Below are positions 25,744 to 34,443 of a stretch of 34,443 bases of DNA, one piece after another. Positions within the stretch are counted from its first letter, which is position 1; each line of letters begins with the position of its first letter. The DNA lies in the IMG/VR virus record IMGVR_UViG_3300042868_002043, positions 1 to 34,443 of that record; one strand, given 5' to 3'. Below the pieces are notes generated by a model that saw nothing but the letters and a program-made list of their open reading frames with translations, was not told where the DNA came from and did no database searches. The position numbers and the translations under genes are program-made. The DNA comes from a virus.

Positions 25744-28596
25744 ATGTCATCTTTCGATCTACTCGATACGGTACTGCCACCGGAAGGGCGCTACTGTGTG
25801 ATGGGGATTGGTAAGTATCCTGACCAAAATTTTGTAGATACTAAGGAAGAGGTTGAAGAGCTAGCGCAGCAGTTTGTTAAACGCAAGATTGACGTATTCT
25901 TTGGATGCGCCAAGTACGGATCGTTAAACAACCGCACCCATGAAAATGCTAAATACTTCCGTGCTCTGTGGATGGACATTGACTGTGGCCCAACCAAAGG
26001 TGTACCCGACAAAAAAGGCATTATCAAGGGCTATCTCGATCAGCAAACGGGACTCGACGAGTTCAAGAAGTTCTGCATTGCGGTCGGCTTACCAAGGCCA
26101 ATACTAGTAAGTTCTGGTTACGGCATACATGCGTACTGGCTACTAGAAGAAACAGTGTCTCGCCGAGAGTGGGAGCCACTAGCCAACAGGCTTCGTGAGT
26201 TGTGCGTTGAGCAAGGGTTGATTGTGGACTCCTCAGTTTTTGAGGCTTCACGTATCCTGCGTATCCCCGGCACATTCAATTTTAAGCAGGAAGAGCCTAA
26301 AGAGGTAACAGTACTAAATGAACTGACGCCTCGCATGACATACCAAGAAGTTAAAGACTTGCTTGGTGCGCCTGAACCAAAGGACGATGTACCCGATTTC
26401 ATTCCGCGCTCAATGAGCCCGATGATGGAAGCACTCATGGGTAACAAGGTCAAGCGGTTTAAGACGATCATGATGAAGGGTGAGGGTGGGTGCGCCCAAC
26501 TTAATCACTGCTTTGAAAACCAAAACGATATTGAAGAACCGTTGTGGCGCTCCGCTCTTTCTATTGCAGCTTTCTGCGTAGATGGAGACAAGGCCGCACA
26601 TAAACTGTCGAACAAACATGAGGGTTACGATGCCGTAGAAGTTGACAATAAAGTTAACAACCTACGTAGCAAAGGTGGCCCACATCACTGCGCGACATTT
26701 GCAAAACTCAATCCGCAAGGTTGCGAGGGTTGTATCCATAGAGGCAAAATTAAATCGCCCATCATGCTCGGTGTTGAGATTGAACAAGCCGAAGCAGAAG
26801 ATAACGAATATGCCGTCGAAGATAAAGACGGTGAGGTTGAGATACAGCATATACCAGAGTACCCGTTTCCATTCTTTCGTGGGAAGAAGGGTGGTGTCTA
26901 TATTCGCCCCGAGAGCGAAGATGACGAAGCCGAGCCCAAACTTGTGTACGAGCATGACTTGTACGTGGTCAAACGCATGCGTGACCCTGAGCTTGGAGAG
27001 ATAGCTTTGTTTCGTTTGCACCTACCGCATGACAGTGTCCGAGAGTTCAGCATCCCTACGATGGGTATCTCGTCACCCGATGAGTTGCGCAAACAGTTGG
27101 CACACAACGGAGTTGTAGCCCACAAAGCACAGTACGAATTACTTGCAAGGTATGTTGTTTTCTTTATTAAAAATTTGCAATACATTAAAAAGGCAGAAAC
27201 CATGAGAACTCAGTTTGGTTGGGTTGAGGGGAACAGCAAGTTCATCCTTGGTGATAGAGAGATTACAAAGGACGGAGTGTTTTATAGCCCGCCGTCAAGC
27301 GTTACAAAAGATATTGCCGCAAAGTTAATCACCAAAGGCACGATGGAAAAGTGGAAAGAAGCGTTCAACATGTACGCTAGACCGGGGCTTGAACCTCATG
27401 CGTTTGCCGCACTTACGGCATTTGGCTCACCACTGTTGAAATTTACAGGTCTTGAAGGTGCAATCATTAACGTGATTCATCCTGAGTCTGGTTCAGGTAA
27501 GTCGACAGCGTTGTTTATGTGCAACAGTGTGTATGGTGAACCCAAAGGGTTGACCTCTATGTACAAGGATACGTTCAACGCAAAGATGCACCAGCTCGGC
27601 GTGATGAACAATCTGCCCAATACCATTGACGAGATTACCAACCTGAGTGGCATGGAGTTCTCTGACTTGGCGTACAGCATCAGCCAAGGCCGAGGCAAAA
27701 ACAAAATGAACGGTCAGACCAACACGTTGCGTGTTAACAACACTAGCTGGCAAGGTATGACTTTGTGTTCAGCAAATGCCAGCTTCTATGAAAAGTTAGG
27801 TGTGGCAAAGAATACGCCCGATGGCGAGTCCATGCGTCTGCTTGAATACAAGATCGAGCCCAACGGCATCATCGAGGTGCAAGAGGGTAAGCAGATGTTT
27901 GACCACCAACTGCGCGAAAACTTTGGGCATGCCGGTGAAATCTACATCCAATGGGTTGTCAATAACTTGGAAGAAGCTATAGCGTTAGTGCGCAAGATTC
28001 AGGCTCGGCTTGATAGGGAAGTACAGTTTAATCAGAAGGAGCGATTCTGGTCAGGCGTGTCGGCTTGCAACATAGCTGGTGGTTTGATTGCATCTCAATT
28101 AGAACTGCACAACTACGACATGAAAGCTGTATACGACTGGCTTAAAGGCATGCTCGGTGAGATGCGGTTTGAGATACAAGCACCAAACTCAACACCCGTA
28201 ACAATCCTTGGTGAGTTTGTTAACGCCCACATTATTAACGCTTTAGTTGTAAATGGTGAGGTTGATGCTCGTAGTAACCTGCAGTCTATGCCTATGCTTG
28301 AGCCCCGTGGAGAGCTGCTCATACGCTACGAGCCAGATACCAAAGAACTCTTTATCGCGGCCAAACAATTCAAAGACTTCTGCGTCAAACAACAAATCAA
28401 TTACAAGACCACCTTGAAAGAGTTGGGTAATGCCAAGATTTACTTAGAGGGTGTGAACAAGCGAATGTCCAAAGGCATGAAGGTTGTATCCCCCGCAGTT
28501 CGGGTGCTGAAGTTTGACGCATCAGCCGCCGAGTTCTTACAGATGGATGCCTTTGTAGCTAAAGATGAAAATCGAGACGGTGTCGTATCAGATTGA
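25744..28596 (+). CDS. Primase-helicase fusion (AEP-like primase plus P-loop ATPase)
   Basis: The 950-residue protein has an N-terminal archaeo-eukaryotic-type primase pattern: FRALWMDIDCG (MDID about 77-80), SSGYGIHAYW (about 123-132) and RILRIPGTFNFK (about 170-181). A Cys cluster follows (CATF...GCEGC). The C-terminal helicase has Walker A HPESGSGKSTA (about 579-589), a TIDEIT Walker B (about 626-631) and a sensor-like MTLCSAN. This DUF927-like fusion supplies both priming and unwinding. It is the largest replication gene and works with the polymerase at 18469. Confidence 0.85.
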   Translation: MSSFDLLDTVLPPEGRYCVMGIGKYPDQNFVDTKEEVEELAQQFVKRKIDVFFGCAKYGSLNNRTHENAKYFRALWMDIDCGPTKGVPDKKGIIKGYLDQQTGLDEFKKFCIAVGLPRPILVSSGYGIHAYWLLEETVSRREWEPLANRLRELCVEQGLIVDSSVFEASRILRIPGTFNFKQEEPKEVTVLNELTPRMTYQEVKDLLGAPEPKDDVPDFIPRSMSPMMEALMGNKVKRFKTIMMKGEGGCAQLNHCFENQNDIEEPLWRSALSIAAFCVDGDKAAHKLSNKHEGYDAVEVDNKVNNLRSKGGPHHCATFAKLNPQGCEGCIHRGKIKSPIMLGVEIEQAEAEDNEYAVEDKDGEVEIQHIPEYPFPFFRGKKGGVYIRPESEDDEAEPKLVYEHDLYVVKRMRDPELGEIALFRLHLPHDSVREFSIPTMGISSPDELRKQLAHNGVVAHKAQYELLARYVVFFIKNLQYIKKAETMRTQFGWVEGNSKFILGDREITKDGVFYSPPSSVTKDIAAKLITKGTMEKWKEAFNMYARPGLEPHAFAALTAFGSPLLKFTGLEGAIINVIHPESGSGKSTALFMCNSVYGEPKGLTSMYKDTFNAKMHQLGVMNNLPNTIDEITNLSGMEFSDLAYSISQGRGKNKMNGQTNTLRVNNTSWQGMTLCSANASFYEKLGVAKNTPDGESMRLLEYKIEPNGIIEVQEGKQMFDHQLRENFGHAGEIYIQWVVNNLEEAIALVRKIQARLDREVQFNQKERFWSGVSACNIAGGLIASQLELHNYDMKAVYDWLKGMLGEMRFEIQAPNSTPVTILGEFVNAHIINALVVNGEVDARSNLQSMPMLEPRGELLIRYEPDTKELFIAAKQFKDFCVKQQINYKTTLKELGNAKIYLEGVNKRMSKGMKVVSPAVRVLKFDASAAEFLQMDAFVAKDENRDGVVSD

Positions 28597-28759
28597 CTGG
28601 TCTAAATTCCGACGCGGCTATTCTTTCTTTGTACCCTGCATTGACGAGAAAGCCGCCCGGGAAACAATTGCGGCAATAAGTAAACGGTTAAAGATGGCTA
28701 CTGTTACGAAAGTAGTTATAGAAGAAGGCATAAAAGGTTTGCGCGTGTGGCGGGTTTAG
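28565..28759 (+). CDS. Small conserved phage protein (64 aa)
   Basis: The ATG lies within the primase-helicase end. The sequence MKIETVSYQIDWSKFRRGYS then FFVPCIDEKAAR, ISKRLKMATVTKVVIEEGIKG and LRVWRV agrees with a recurrent phage pattern 'W..F.RG.SFFVPC...K.A......KRL...V..K.V.E.GIKGLRVWR'. It is a compact alpha/beta protein of unknown role. It ends the rightward operon, 65 bases before a terminator. Confidence 0.75.
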   Translation: MKIETVSYQIDWSKFRRGYSFFVPCIDEKAARETIAAISKRLKMATVTKVVIEEGIKGLRVWRV

Positions 28760-28824
28760 GCTACACTGATTTTGTTAGCTACCGCAGTTGCTGACATTTG
28801 TTTCCTTGAGTTTCCTCTCCTCTT

Positions 28825-28853
28825 ATCCCCAGCTAATCACTGGGGATTTTTTT
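28825..28853 (+). terminator. Rho-independent terminator closing the rightward operon
   Basis: ATCCCCAG (28825-28832), a 7-base loop and CTGGGGAT (28840-28847) are followed by seven Ts. The minus-strand giant gene ends inside this element (its stop complement is at 28837-28839). No T-run exists on the minus strand, so it works in the plus direction only. Confidence 0.9.
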
Positions 28854-31800
28854 CGGCTTTACGTTTAGTTGCCATCTCTTCGGCTCGGCGGTCTAAACGG
28901 TCTTGCAATTTATCCGCAGGCTCCCCAAGAATCGAAACATTTTTTTCTGTAATGGCTACACCGGCGCGAGAACTTGCACGTTGTTCAGCCTTCTTAAGAA
29001 GTGATTCATAGATTGCATCGGCATCAAGTCCAAACGCTGGGTACTTCTTATTAAACTTAGCCACTTCGTTTTCAATAATGTCGTCAAACTTTTCATCCCC
29101 CGCATCAGTTTCTTTACGCTTTTGGAAATCAAGCCTGTTTAATATTAAATTACGTTGGTTATTAATTTTTTGTTCAATACCAGAATATTTAAACGCTGGG
29201 CCTTGAGTTGCCGCAAGAATGTCAGGACGGAAGCCAATGGCTTGACCAATTATTTCACCCGTCTTCACATCGTCTTTACCGACTAGCTCAACACCACGAC
29301 CGGTCTTCATACCTTCATCTGCGTATTTGTTAGCAATCACAAGGTTACGGACTACGGCAGGGAGCATACGCTCCAACATTTTCTGATAGTCACCCATTGC
29401 GTAAGCATCGTAGGCGTCGGCAAAACCAAGTAACAGGCTTGCGGTTGGGCCACCAAAGTGATCCAACATAAAGGCGATTGCGCTTTCTCGGGAAGTCTTA
29501 GTCTCTTTACTATCTCGGCCCCACAAGTCAGCTAAGCCAACACGCGAAGCAATATCTTCCCCAGTGATTGCATTCAGCGGGCCACGGGTAATTAAGTCGC
29601 TTACGGGTACGCCGCCAAGCTTGACGTCACCTAAGTTCTCAGGAAGGAATACTTCAAAAACCCAAGTTTTAAAGTCAATATCTTTAAGCTCTTCAGGCCA
29701 GTCTTCATCAAGCTCTAGCTGACTCCAAGCCCACCCAGCAAGCCCCATAATGGGATTGATTAGAGCCATGTTTGCCGCACCCGCTAAGAGGAAAGAAGTG
29801 CCCATCATGCCGAACAACTTAGTAGCTGCTTCTTTTTTGCCTTCTTTATTGAGGAAGGGGAGCATCCTTTTAAAGTTAGTCAGCATCAACAAAGACATCT
29901 GCAGTGGGTACGTCTTAAACTGGAACGCAATCTTACCAATACCTTGTTGCATAAACCGTGGGCGGTTTGTAACGTCGTAGTTACCAAGTGCTTCGTTAGT
30001 AGAGTCAACTGCTTTTTGAACAGCGGTATCGTAATCAAGCCCCTGCTTCTTACCTAATCTATACGCAGCTAGATAGACGGCCTCACGACTTAAACGCTCA
30101 GTGTTGTGCATCAGAGCGCCGACCATCAAGTTTGCAAGGCGTTTGCCTTTACCTACGACACCTTCAAACTGCTCGGTGGACATACTCTTGTAGCCCCACA
30201 CCAAAGAGGCATAGGTTGACTCAGACACACCACGCGAAGTCATCTCACCAATTGCCTTGCGCTCGTCAGCAGGGAGGGTTTTGCTGTTAGCAATACTTGG
30301 CGCAGAGATAGAAGTTGTGCCGTCTGGGTTGGGGCGGAACACGCTGTACTGGTTAACTAACGTAGCCATCTTTGCAAGCTCAGTAGCCGCGCCTGTGGCG
30401 TTGTTGTAGTTACCAGCAAGTACAGGCAAACCAGAAATGAATACGCTAGAAGGCTGAATCAGCGCCGACGCAGCAGAAGACAAGTACCAGAAGTAAGATG
30501 CCTTGTTTGCAATACCAGCAACAGATTCACTTAATGAGCCGTGAGCGCCAGACAGCGCCATGTTGACACGCTTTTCAGCTTCTTGCACAAACGGAGATAA
30601 TTCTTCACGTTCACTAATTGAGTCACGCGCCTCTGATAACGCGAGGCGAAGTTGCGGTGCGTACTTTAAGCGTGCTAACTGAATGGATTGCTTAGAGGCA
30701 GTAGTTGCAATATTGCGCTGCAAGTCTGTGCTAAAACCAGCCCGACCTTTACGATGGGTAAACTGCCTACGGAAAGATTGCTCTGGCATTGTGGTCAGAT
30801 AGATTTGGTAAACCGCATCTTTCAAACCTTCTTTAGCTTCGGGCGAGCCCATGTCTTTGGCGTCAATTGCCGCAAAGACTTCCTTGAGCATTGTGCTAGC
30901 GTCTTGTGATGCGGCACGTAACTCTTTTAAATCATTACCTTGCACAAACTTTCCATCGGCTATTAGCTCAGCTAGGGTTGTACCCCGTTCCGCTGCCATT
31001 TGCTTAGCCGCTTCGTTGCGCTCTGCGCGAGTCTCAAATAAATAGAACTGACGGTTGTCACCGGAGTCAATAGCTAAGAAGAAATCACCACGGCGCACTA
31101 ACGGGAAGAAAGGTCTAATCCGTGACTCGGCTTCAAACGTCTTACGCAAGACAGCCATCAGGTTTTTCTTTTCCTCGGGGGACATGCCCTGCATGTTGCC
31201 TATCTGCTCGTCTAATATGTCGGAGTACAACTCAATGATTGACTCGTAGTAGTCCCGCAACTGCTTGTACATGCGTTGACCAACAGAGCCGAGTGCTTTG
31301 TAGTCGGCATCAAGTTGCTTGCTACGTATACGGGTGTTAGTGTCGGACGGGTCTACCTCTGCTAACGTAGTGCCGTACACAAAATCTGCAAACTTTTTGC
31401 GGCTAAGCTTTGGGTCTTCTTTAAACCCGCGATTCAAGGAATCAATTACTCGCTCAGCCCCGACCAAAAACTGCTGAGACATACCTAACATACGCTGCAG
31501 TTGAGTGTTAGCTTTGTTTAGAGCAGGTATACCCGCATCAGCGGCCCACTTAGCCAAGAAGTCAAACGTGGGTAGGCGCACAGTAGCCTCTAGCCTTGTA
31601 TACCCTAGGTCGCTAGTTACGTTAGCCAATATTTCGCGCACAGCTTTGGGGTCACGTGCCAACTGCATCAACTCAACATTCTTAGCCGCATCGCCCTCAT
31701 TAGACAGACGCACTTTTTCTTTTGCGATCTTTACGTCTCTAGCAAGCTGAAGCGCAGAACGCTGTACTTTACTGTCGGCTTCTTCGTTAAATTCGGGGGG

Positions 31801-34443
31801 AGTGAACTTGCCCTTTTGCTGGAGCGAAGTTCTTCCCATTTCAATTGCCGTGAGCCTTGTGCCAAGCATCTTGTCAGTAATGTCGACCAGATCAGAGAAC
31901 GCAGTAGCATCGCTCTGCTTAATACCAAACAAGTCACGGATGCTATTAACAAACGTAGAGAACAGGGTTGGCTCTTTGCGCACGCCCTTTACGCGCATCA
32001 AGAACTTTTGGAACTCAGGGCTGGACATGCCGTAAGCCAAGAACTCATAGGGGTTCTTAAATATGTCGTAGCTGTCTGTTTTGGGGTCGTAGGTTCTACT
32101 AACAATATCGTTAACGTCTTCGTCAACCATATCAAGGTACGCCAAGTCTTTGTACTCCTGCTCGGCACGCTTCATTATGTCGCCCATCTCACGGATGAAC
32201 TTCTGAAGACTGGCGTTTCTAAAACCTTTCAGTAGACCTGCTTGAATACGACTAGCTGTTGCTGCGTGCAGCAATTCGTGTAGCACTGTTATGTTATTTA
32301 TGCCTTGTAGGTCTCCAAAGCTACTACCACGCACGTATACAGTACGTTCTTTCTGGCCCGGCGTATAAACAAAAAGTCCACGCGCTTCTTTTAACTCTTC
32401 AAGAATATTGGCTGGGGTTGCATCACCCTTCTCAACAACCACGAACTTAACGCCGACCATAAAGTTGCGGATGCGCTGAGCTACAAACCGCTGGAACAAA
32501 TTGCCAGTCTTAATAACTTGTGCAATTGCTTGTGAGCCGGTGGTTAGATTGTTAAATCCTGTGTCGGGCTTGTCTACCCTACCTGCGGCAGAACGTAGCT
32601 TTTTGGGGATGTCCTTTGGATCAACATCGTCTTCAAGCATCTGCTTGGCACGTTTACGCACCGCTTCAGGCGCAGTCTTATCGTTTGCAACCTCGTTAAT
32701 ATACATTGCTGCATTTGCTACGCTATCCTTACCCGCAGGTGAGTTGTACGTTTCAAGCGCCGACTCCAAAGCATTAAGTTCTACTTTAGTCTCGCGGTCT
32801 AAGTCAACAGCGCCATCTTCTGCTACGGCTTTAGCTGGTCGGCCTCGGCCTGTAGAGGTAAGCGCTTTGTCAAGCTCAGCTTGGAACTTAGCAATCTTTA
32901 CGGCATCGTTTTTATCTTTAGCCTTAGCCAAATTGACAGCCGCAGTTGCTTGCTTGTTATTGTCGTACGTTGCAACTACTTCGCCATTAGTAACGTGGTC
33001 AAATTTGTTTTCGGCGTTCTTTGTGACTACATGCGGTTTAGGAGCAGGTGGCCGACCACGCCTACCTTTAGTTACTGCTCCGGCTGGTGGTGCTTCTTGT
33101 CCTTCTTGCGTTGTTTCGATGGTTTCAGAGGTTTCAGGGCCACTTATGTTTCCTTCTTGACGTTGAGTTATTTCTGTTTTTACGAGGTCGTATTCAGCAT
33201 CGCTAAGACTAGTATTAGTAAGTTCTGTGTCAAGCTGCTCGTCTGATAACGCACGGATTGTATCGAGTGTAACCGCCCCACGAGTTAACGTATAGGGCGA
33301 TGGCTTTGTTTCTGCGGGTGGCGCTTGTACGTATTTGCTAACGTCAACATTTGGAAGTTGAGCTTGTATCTCTTCTGGCGTTTTGCCCGTTGCAAGTAAT
33401 CGTTTAACGCGAATGCCCTGTGCAATTTCTGTAGCGCGTTCTTTTACGCCCGGCTCGTTTGCGTAGTCTTGTATTTCTTTAGGACTAGCAAAAGCTTTGC
33501 CGTCTTCTTTAGCCGCAATTAGGATTGGGTCTTCATTACCAGCAAATTTTGTTGAACCCTTTTTATATGCGTCAAACATGCCTTGATACATGTTATCCAC
33601 AATTGCATTGCCGGTACTGCCAAATGCGGCTGTTAGATTGTCTAGTGGAGCTTGCTCAGTTGTTTCTCCAACAGTAACTCCTGCAGTAGTCTGTCCAGCA
33701 GGAACCACTCCACTTGTGACAGGCTCAACAACTCCTCCGGGGGGGAGCCCTGTACTGGACTGTCCAGCCAAATCAACGCTTTCTCCACTTGGAGTACTGA
33801 TAGGTTCAACAACATTTGCTGCTCCTCCTGTTTCTGTCTGCGCAAGCTCATCTGCCTGTAACTCCTCTTGGGCTAGCCTTTGTGCGTCAAGCACCGCCTG
33901 TTGTGGGTCAACACCAGCGGCAATTAAATCTTGTGTAATTTCTTCTACACGACCTTCAGGTATTTTAATAGCCGCAGATTTAGCTTCTGCTTTTAACTGA
34001 GCATCAACTTTGCGTGTGGCAATACCCTCGGCATTTTCTGCGGGTATACCCTGCTGTAAATTAATTTCAGTAAGCGCGGCAATCCGCTCAGCGCGTACTT
34101 GTTCTGGCGTTGTTGCCGTTGTTTGCGTAGCAGGGGGAGGGGGAGGCGCTGCCTCAAACAACTCAGAACTTAAATCTTTGCCTTCAGTAGTTTTAGCGGC
34201 GATCTTGGTTTCTTTGCCAAACAACTCAGAACTTAAATCTTTACCTTTAGCGCCACGGTTACGCGCACCTGTAGCTACTTCAGCAAGGCCACCGGGGAGG
34301 TCTGCTAAACCTTCAACAAGAACGTCTAAGGGCTTGTTTTCGCCTGTTAATATTTGCCCGCCAGCCTCGCCAGCCATGCCGGAGCCAACTTGAACACCAG
34401 CTTCTTTTGCGCCAGCCGTAACCGCTGCTTTGCGGGATATACC
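28837..34443 (-). CDS. Giant polyvalent virion-type protein with zincin motif, 5' end beyond window
   Basis: At least 1868 residues are visible; the frame is open to the right edge, so the first ATG in view (34377) need not be the start. The N-terminal 700 residues are low-complexity, with a duplicated KDLSSELF peptide and two AT-hook-like RGRP motifs. Near residue 722 is LHELLHA, a zincin HExxH, with PYEFLAYG about 100 residues later as a possible third ligand. The C-terminal third has hydrophobic segments (MGTSFLLAGAANMALIN) and a QFKTYPLQM block like those of PLxRFG/large polyvalent proteins. It probably enters the cell with the DNA or lies inside the virion. It ends the leftward late operon. 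Confidence 0.85.
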   Translation of the reverse strand, partial: GISRKAAVTAGAKEAGVQVGSGMAGEAGGQILTGENKPLDVLVEGLADLPGGLAEVATGARNRGAKGKDLSSELFGKETKIAAKTTEGKDLSSELFEAAPPPPPATQTTATTPEQVRAERIAALTEINLQQGIPAENAEGIATRKVDAQLKAEAKSAAIKIPEGRVEEITQDLIAAGVDPQQAVLDAQRLAQEELQADELAQTETGGAANVVEPISTPSGESVDLAGQSSTGLPPGGVVEPVTSGVVPAGQTTAGVTVGETTEQAPLDNLTAAFGSTGNAIVDNMYQGMFDAYKKGSTKFAGNEDPILIAAKEDGKAFASPKEIQDYANEPGVKERATEIAQGIRVKRLLATGKTPEEIQAQLPNVDVSKYVQAPPAETKPSPYTLTRGAVTLDTIRALSDEQLDTELTNTSLSDAEYDLVKTEITQRQEGNISGPETSETIETTQEGQEAPPAGAVTKGRRGRPPAPKPHVVTKNAENKFDHVTNGEVVATYDNNKQATAAVNLAKAKDKNDAVKIAKFQAELDKALTSTGRGRPAKAVAEDGAVDLDRETKVELNALESALETYNSPAGKDSVANAAMYINEVANDKTAPEAVRKRAKQMLEDDVDPKDIPKKLRSAAGRVDKPDTGFNNLTTGSQAIAQVIKTGNLFQRFVAQRIRNFMVGVKFVVVEKGDATPANILEELKEARGLFVYTPGQKERTVYVRGSSFGDLQGINNITVLHELLHAATASRIQAGLLKGFRNASLQKFIREMGDIMKRAEQEYKDLAYLDMVDEDVNDIVSRTYDPKTDSYDIFKNPYEFLAYGMSSPEFQKFLMRVKGVRKEPTLFSTFVNSIRDLFGIKQSDATAFSDLVDITDKMLGTRLTAIEMGRTSLQQKGKFTPPEFNEEADSKVQRSALQLARDVKIAKEKVRLSNEGDAAKNVELMQLARDPKAVREILANVTSDLGYTRLEATVRLPTFDFLAKWAADAGIPALNKANTQLQRMLGMSQQFLVGAERVIDSLNRGFKEDPKLSRKKFADFVYGTTLAEVDPSDTNTRIRSKQLDADYKALGSVGQRMYKQLRDYYESIIELYSDILDEQIGNMQGMSPEEKKNLMAVLRKTFEAESRIRPFFPLVRRGDFFLAIDSGDNRQFYLFETRAERNEAAKQMAAERGTTLAELIADGKFVQGNDLKELRAASQDASTMLKEVFAAIDAKDMGSPEAKEGLKDAVYQIYLTTMPEQSFRRQFTHRKGRAGFSTDLQRNIATTASKQSIQLARLKYAPQLRLALSEARDSISEREELSPFVQEAEKRVNMALSGAHGSLSESVAGIANKASYFWYLSSAASALIQPSSVFISGLPVLAGNYNNATGAATELAKMATLVNQYSVFRPNPDGTTSISAPSIANSKTLPADERKAIGEMTSRGVSESTYASLVWGYKSMSTEQFEGVVGKGKRLANLMVGALMHNTERLSREAVYLAAYRLGKKQGLDYDTAVQKAVDSTNEALGNYDVTNRPRFMQQGIGKIAFQFKTYPLQMSLLMLTNFKRMLPFLNKEGKKEAATKLFGMMGTSFLLAGAANMALINPIMGLAGWAWSQLELDEDWPEELKDIDFKTWVFEVFLPENLGDVKLGGVPVSDLITRGPLNAITGEDIASRVGLADLWGRDSKETKTSRESAIAFMLDHFGGPTASLLLGFADAYDAYAMGDYQKMLERMLPAVVRNLVIANKYADEGMKTGRGVELVGKDDVKTGEIIGQAIGFRPDILAATQGPAFKYSGIEQKINNQRNLILNRLDFQKRKETDAGDEKFDDIIENEVAKFNKKYPAFGLDADAIYESLLKKAEQRASSRAGVAITEKNVSILGEPADKLQDRLDRRAEEMATKRKAEKNPQ
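34155..34246 (-). repeat. 63-bp-spaced duplication inside the giant gene
   Basis: About 28 near-identical bases starting at 34155 recur from 34218, exactly 21 codons apart. Both encode KDLSSELF with a preceding Gly or Lys. It is an in-frame tandem duplication of a short linear motif. Confidence 0.75.

Noticed and set aside
32501-33160. 219-residue plus-strand frame
   Set aside because: Antisense shadow of the giant protein's low-complexity region.

Overview
The window is most of the genome of a tailed double-stranded DNA bacteriophage (Caudoviricetes). It carries a complete packaging and head start module (small and large terminase, portal, co-chaperonin-like protein, scaffold), a phage replication set (family A DNA polymerase, primase-helicase fusion, Snf2-type helicase, two PD-(D/E)XK-type nucleases) and dozens of very small overlapping genes. 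No rRNA, tRNA, CRISPR array, insertion sequence or integrase is visible. The protein styles resemble phages known from freshwater and marine metagenomes and from Burkholderiales-type hosts. That host guess is inference from family resemblance only.

Layout. (1) 1-6807, minus strand: late/head genes read leftward as terS, terL, portal, a small gene, a GroES-like gene, scaffold, a small virion-type gene, and the first 33 codons of another virion protein cut by the window edge. (2) 6808-7229: divergent control region with G-rich tracts, an inverted repeat and promoters on both strands. (3) 7230-18472, plus strand: an early/accessory region of about 30 mostly tiny genes, with one larger cassette at 11217-16234 made of a MoxR-like AAA+ ATPase, a metallopeptidase-like VWA protein, a DUF3150-like protein and an unidentified partner. 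(4) 18176-28759, plus strand: nucleic-acid metabolism, ending in a terminator at 28825-28853. (5) 28837-34443, minus strand: one giant polyvalent virion-type protein with a zincin motif, whose start lies beyond the right edge. If the genome is circular or circularly permuted, the leftward late operon leaves the window at base 1 and returns at base 34443, so the unseen late genes (capsid, tail, probably lysis) lie outside.

The most striking signal is a 14-bp palindrome, CTAACAAATGTTAG (core TAACA-AA-TGTTA). It occurs 20 times between 7064 and 18453 and I found no full copy elsewhere. Eleven copies are exact (one on the opposite strand) and nine have one mismatch, eight of those at an outermost base. 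Most copies overlap a start codon, a stop/start junction or the Shine-Dalgarno region of the next gene. This resembles in concept the start-associated sequences and stoperators of some mycobacteriophages, but with a different sequence and geometry. I propose it is the operator or post-transcriptional tag of an early-gene regulon. A noncoding segment at 8264-8946, dense in TGTTAC half-sites and holding a 24-bp direct repeat, may be the origin or master control region.

Start codons were chosen by Shine-Dalgarno spacing and gene overlap. Several genes have both a palindrome-internal ATG and a better placed downstream ATG, and these choices are flagged.
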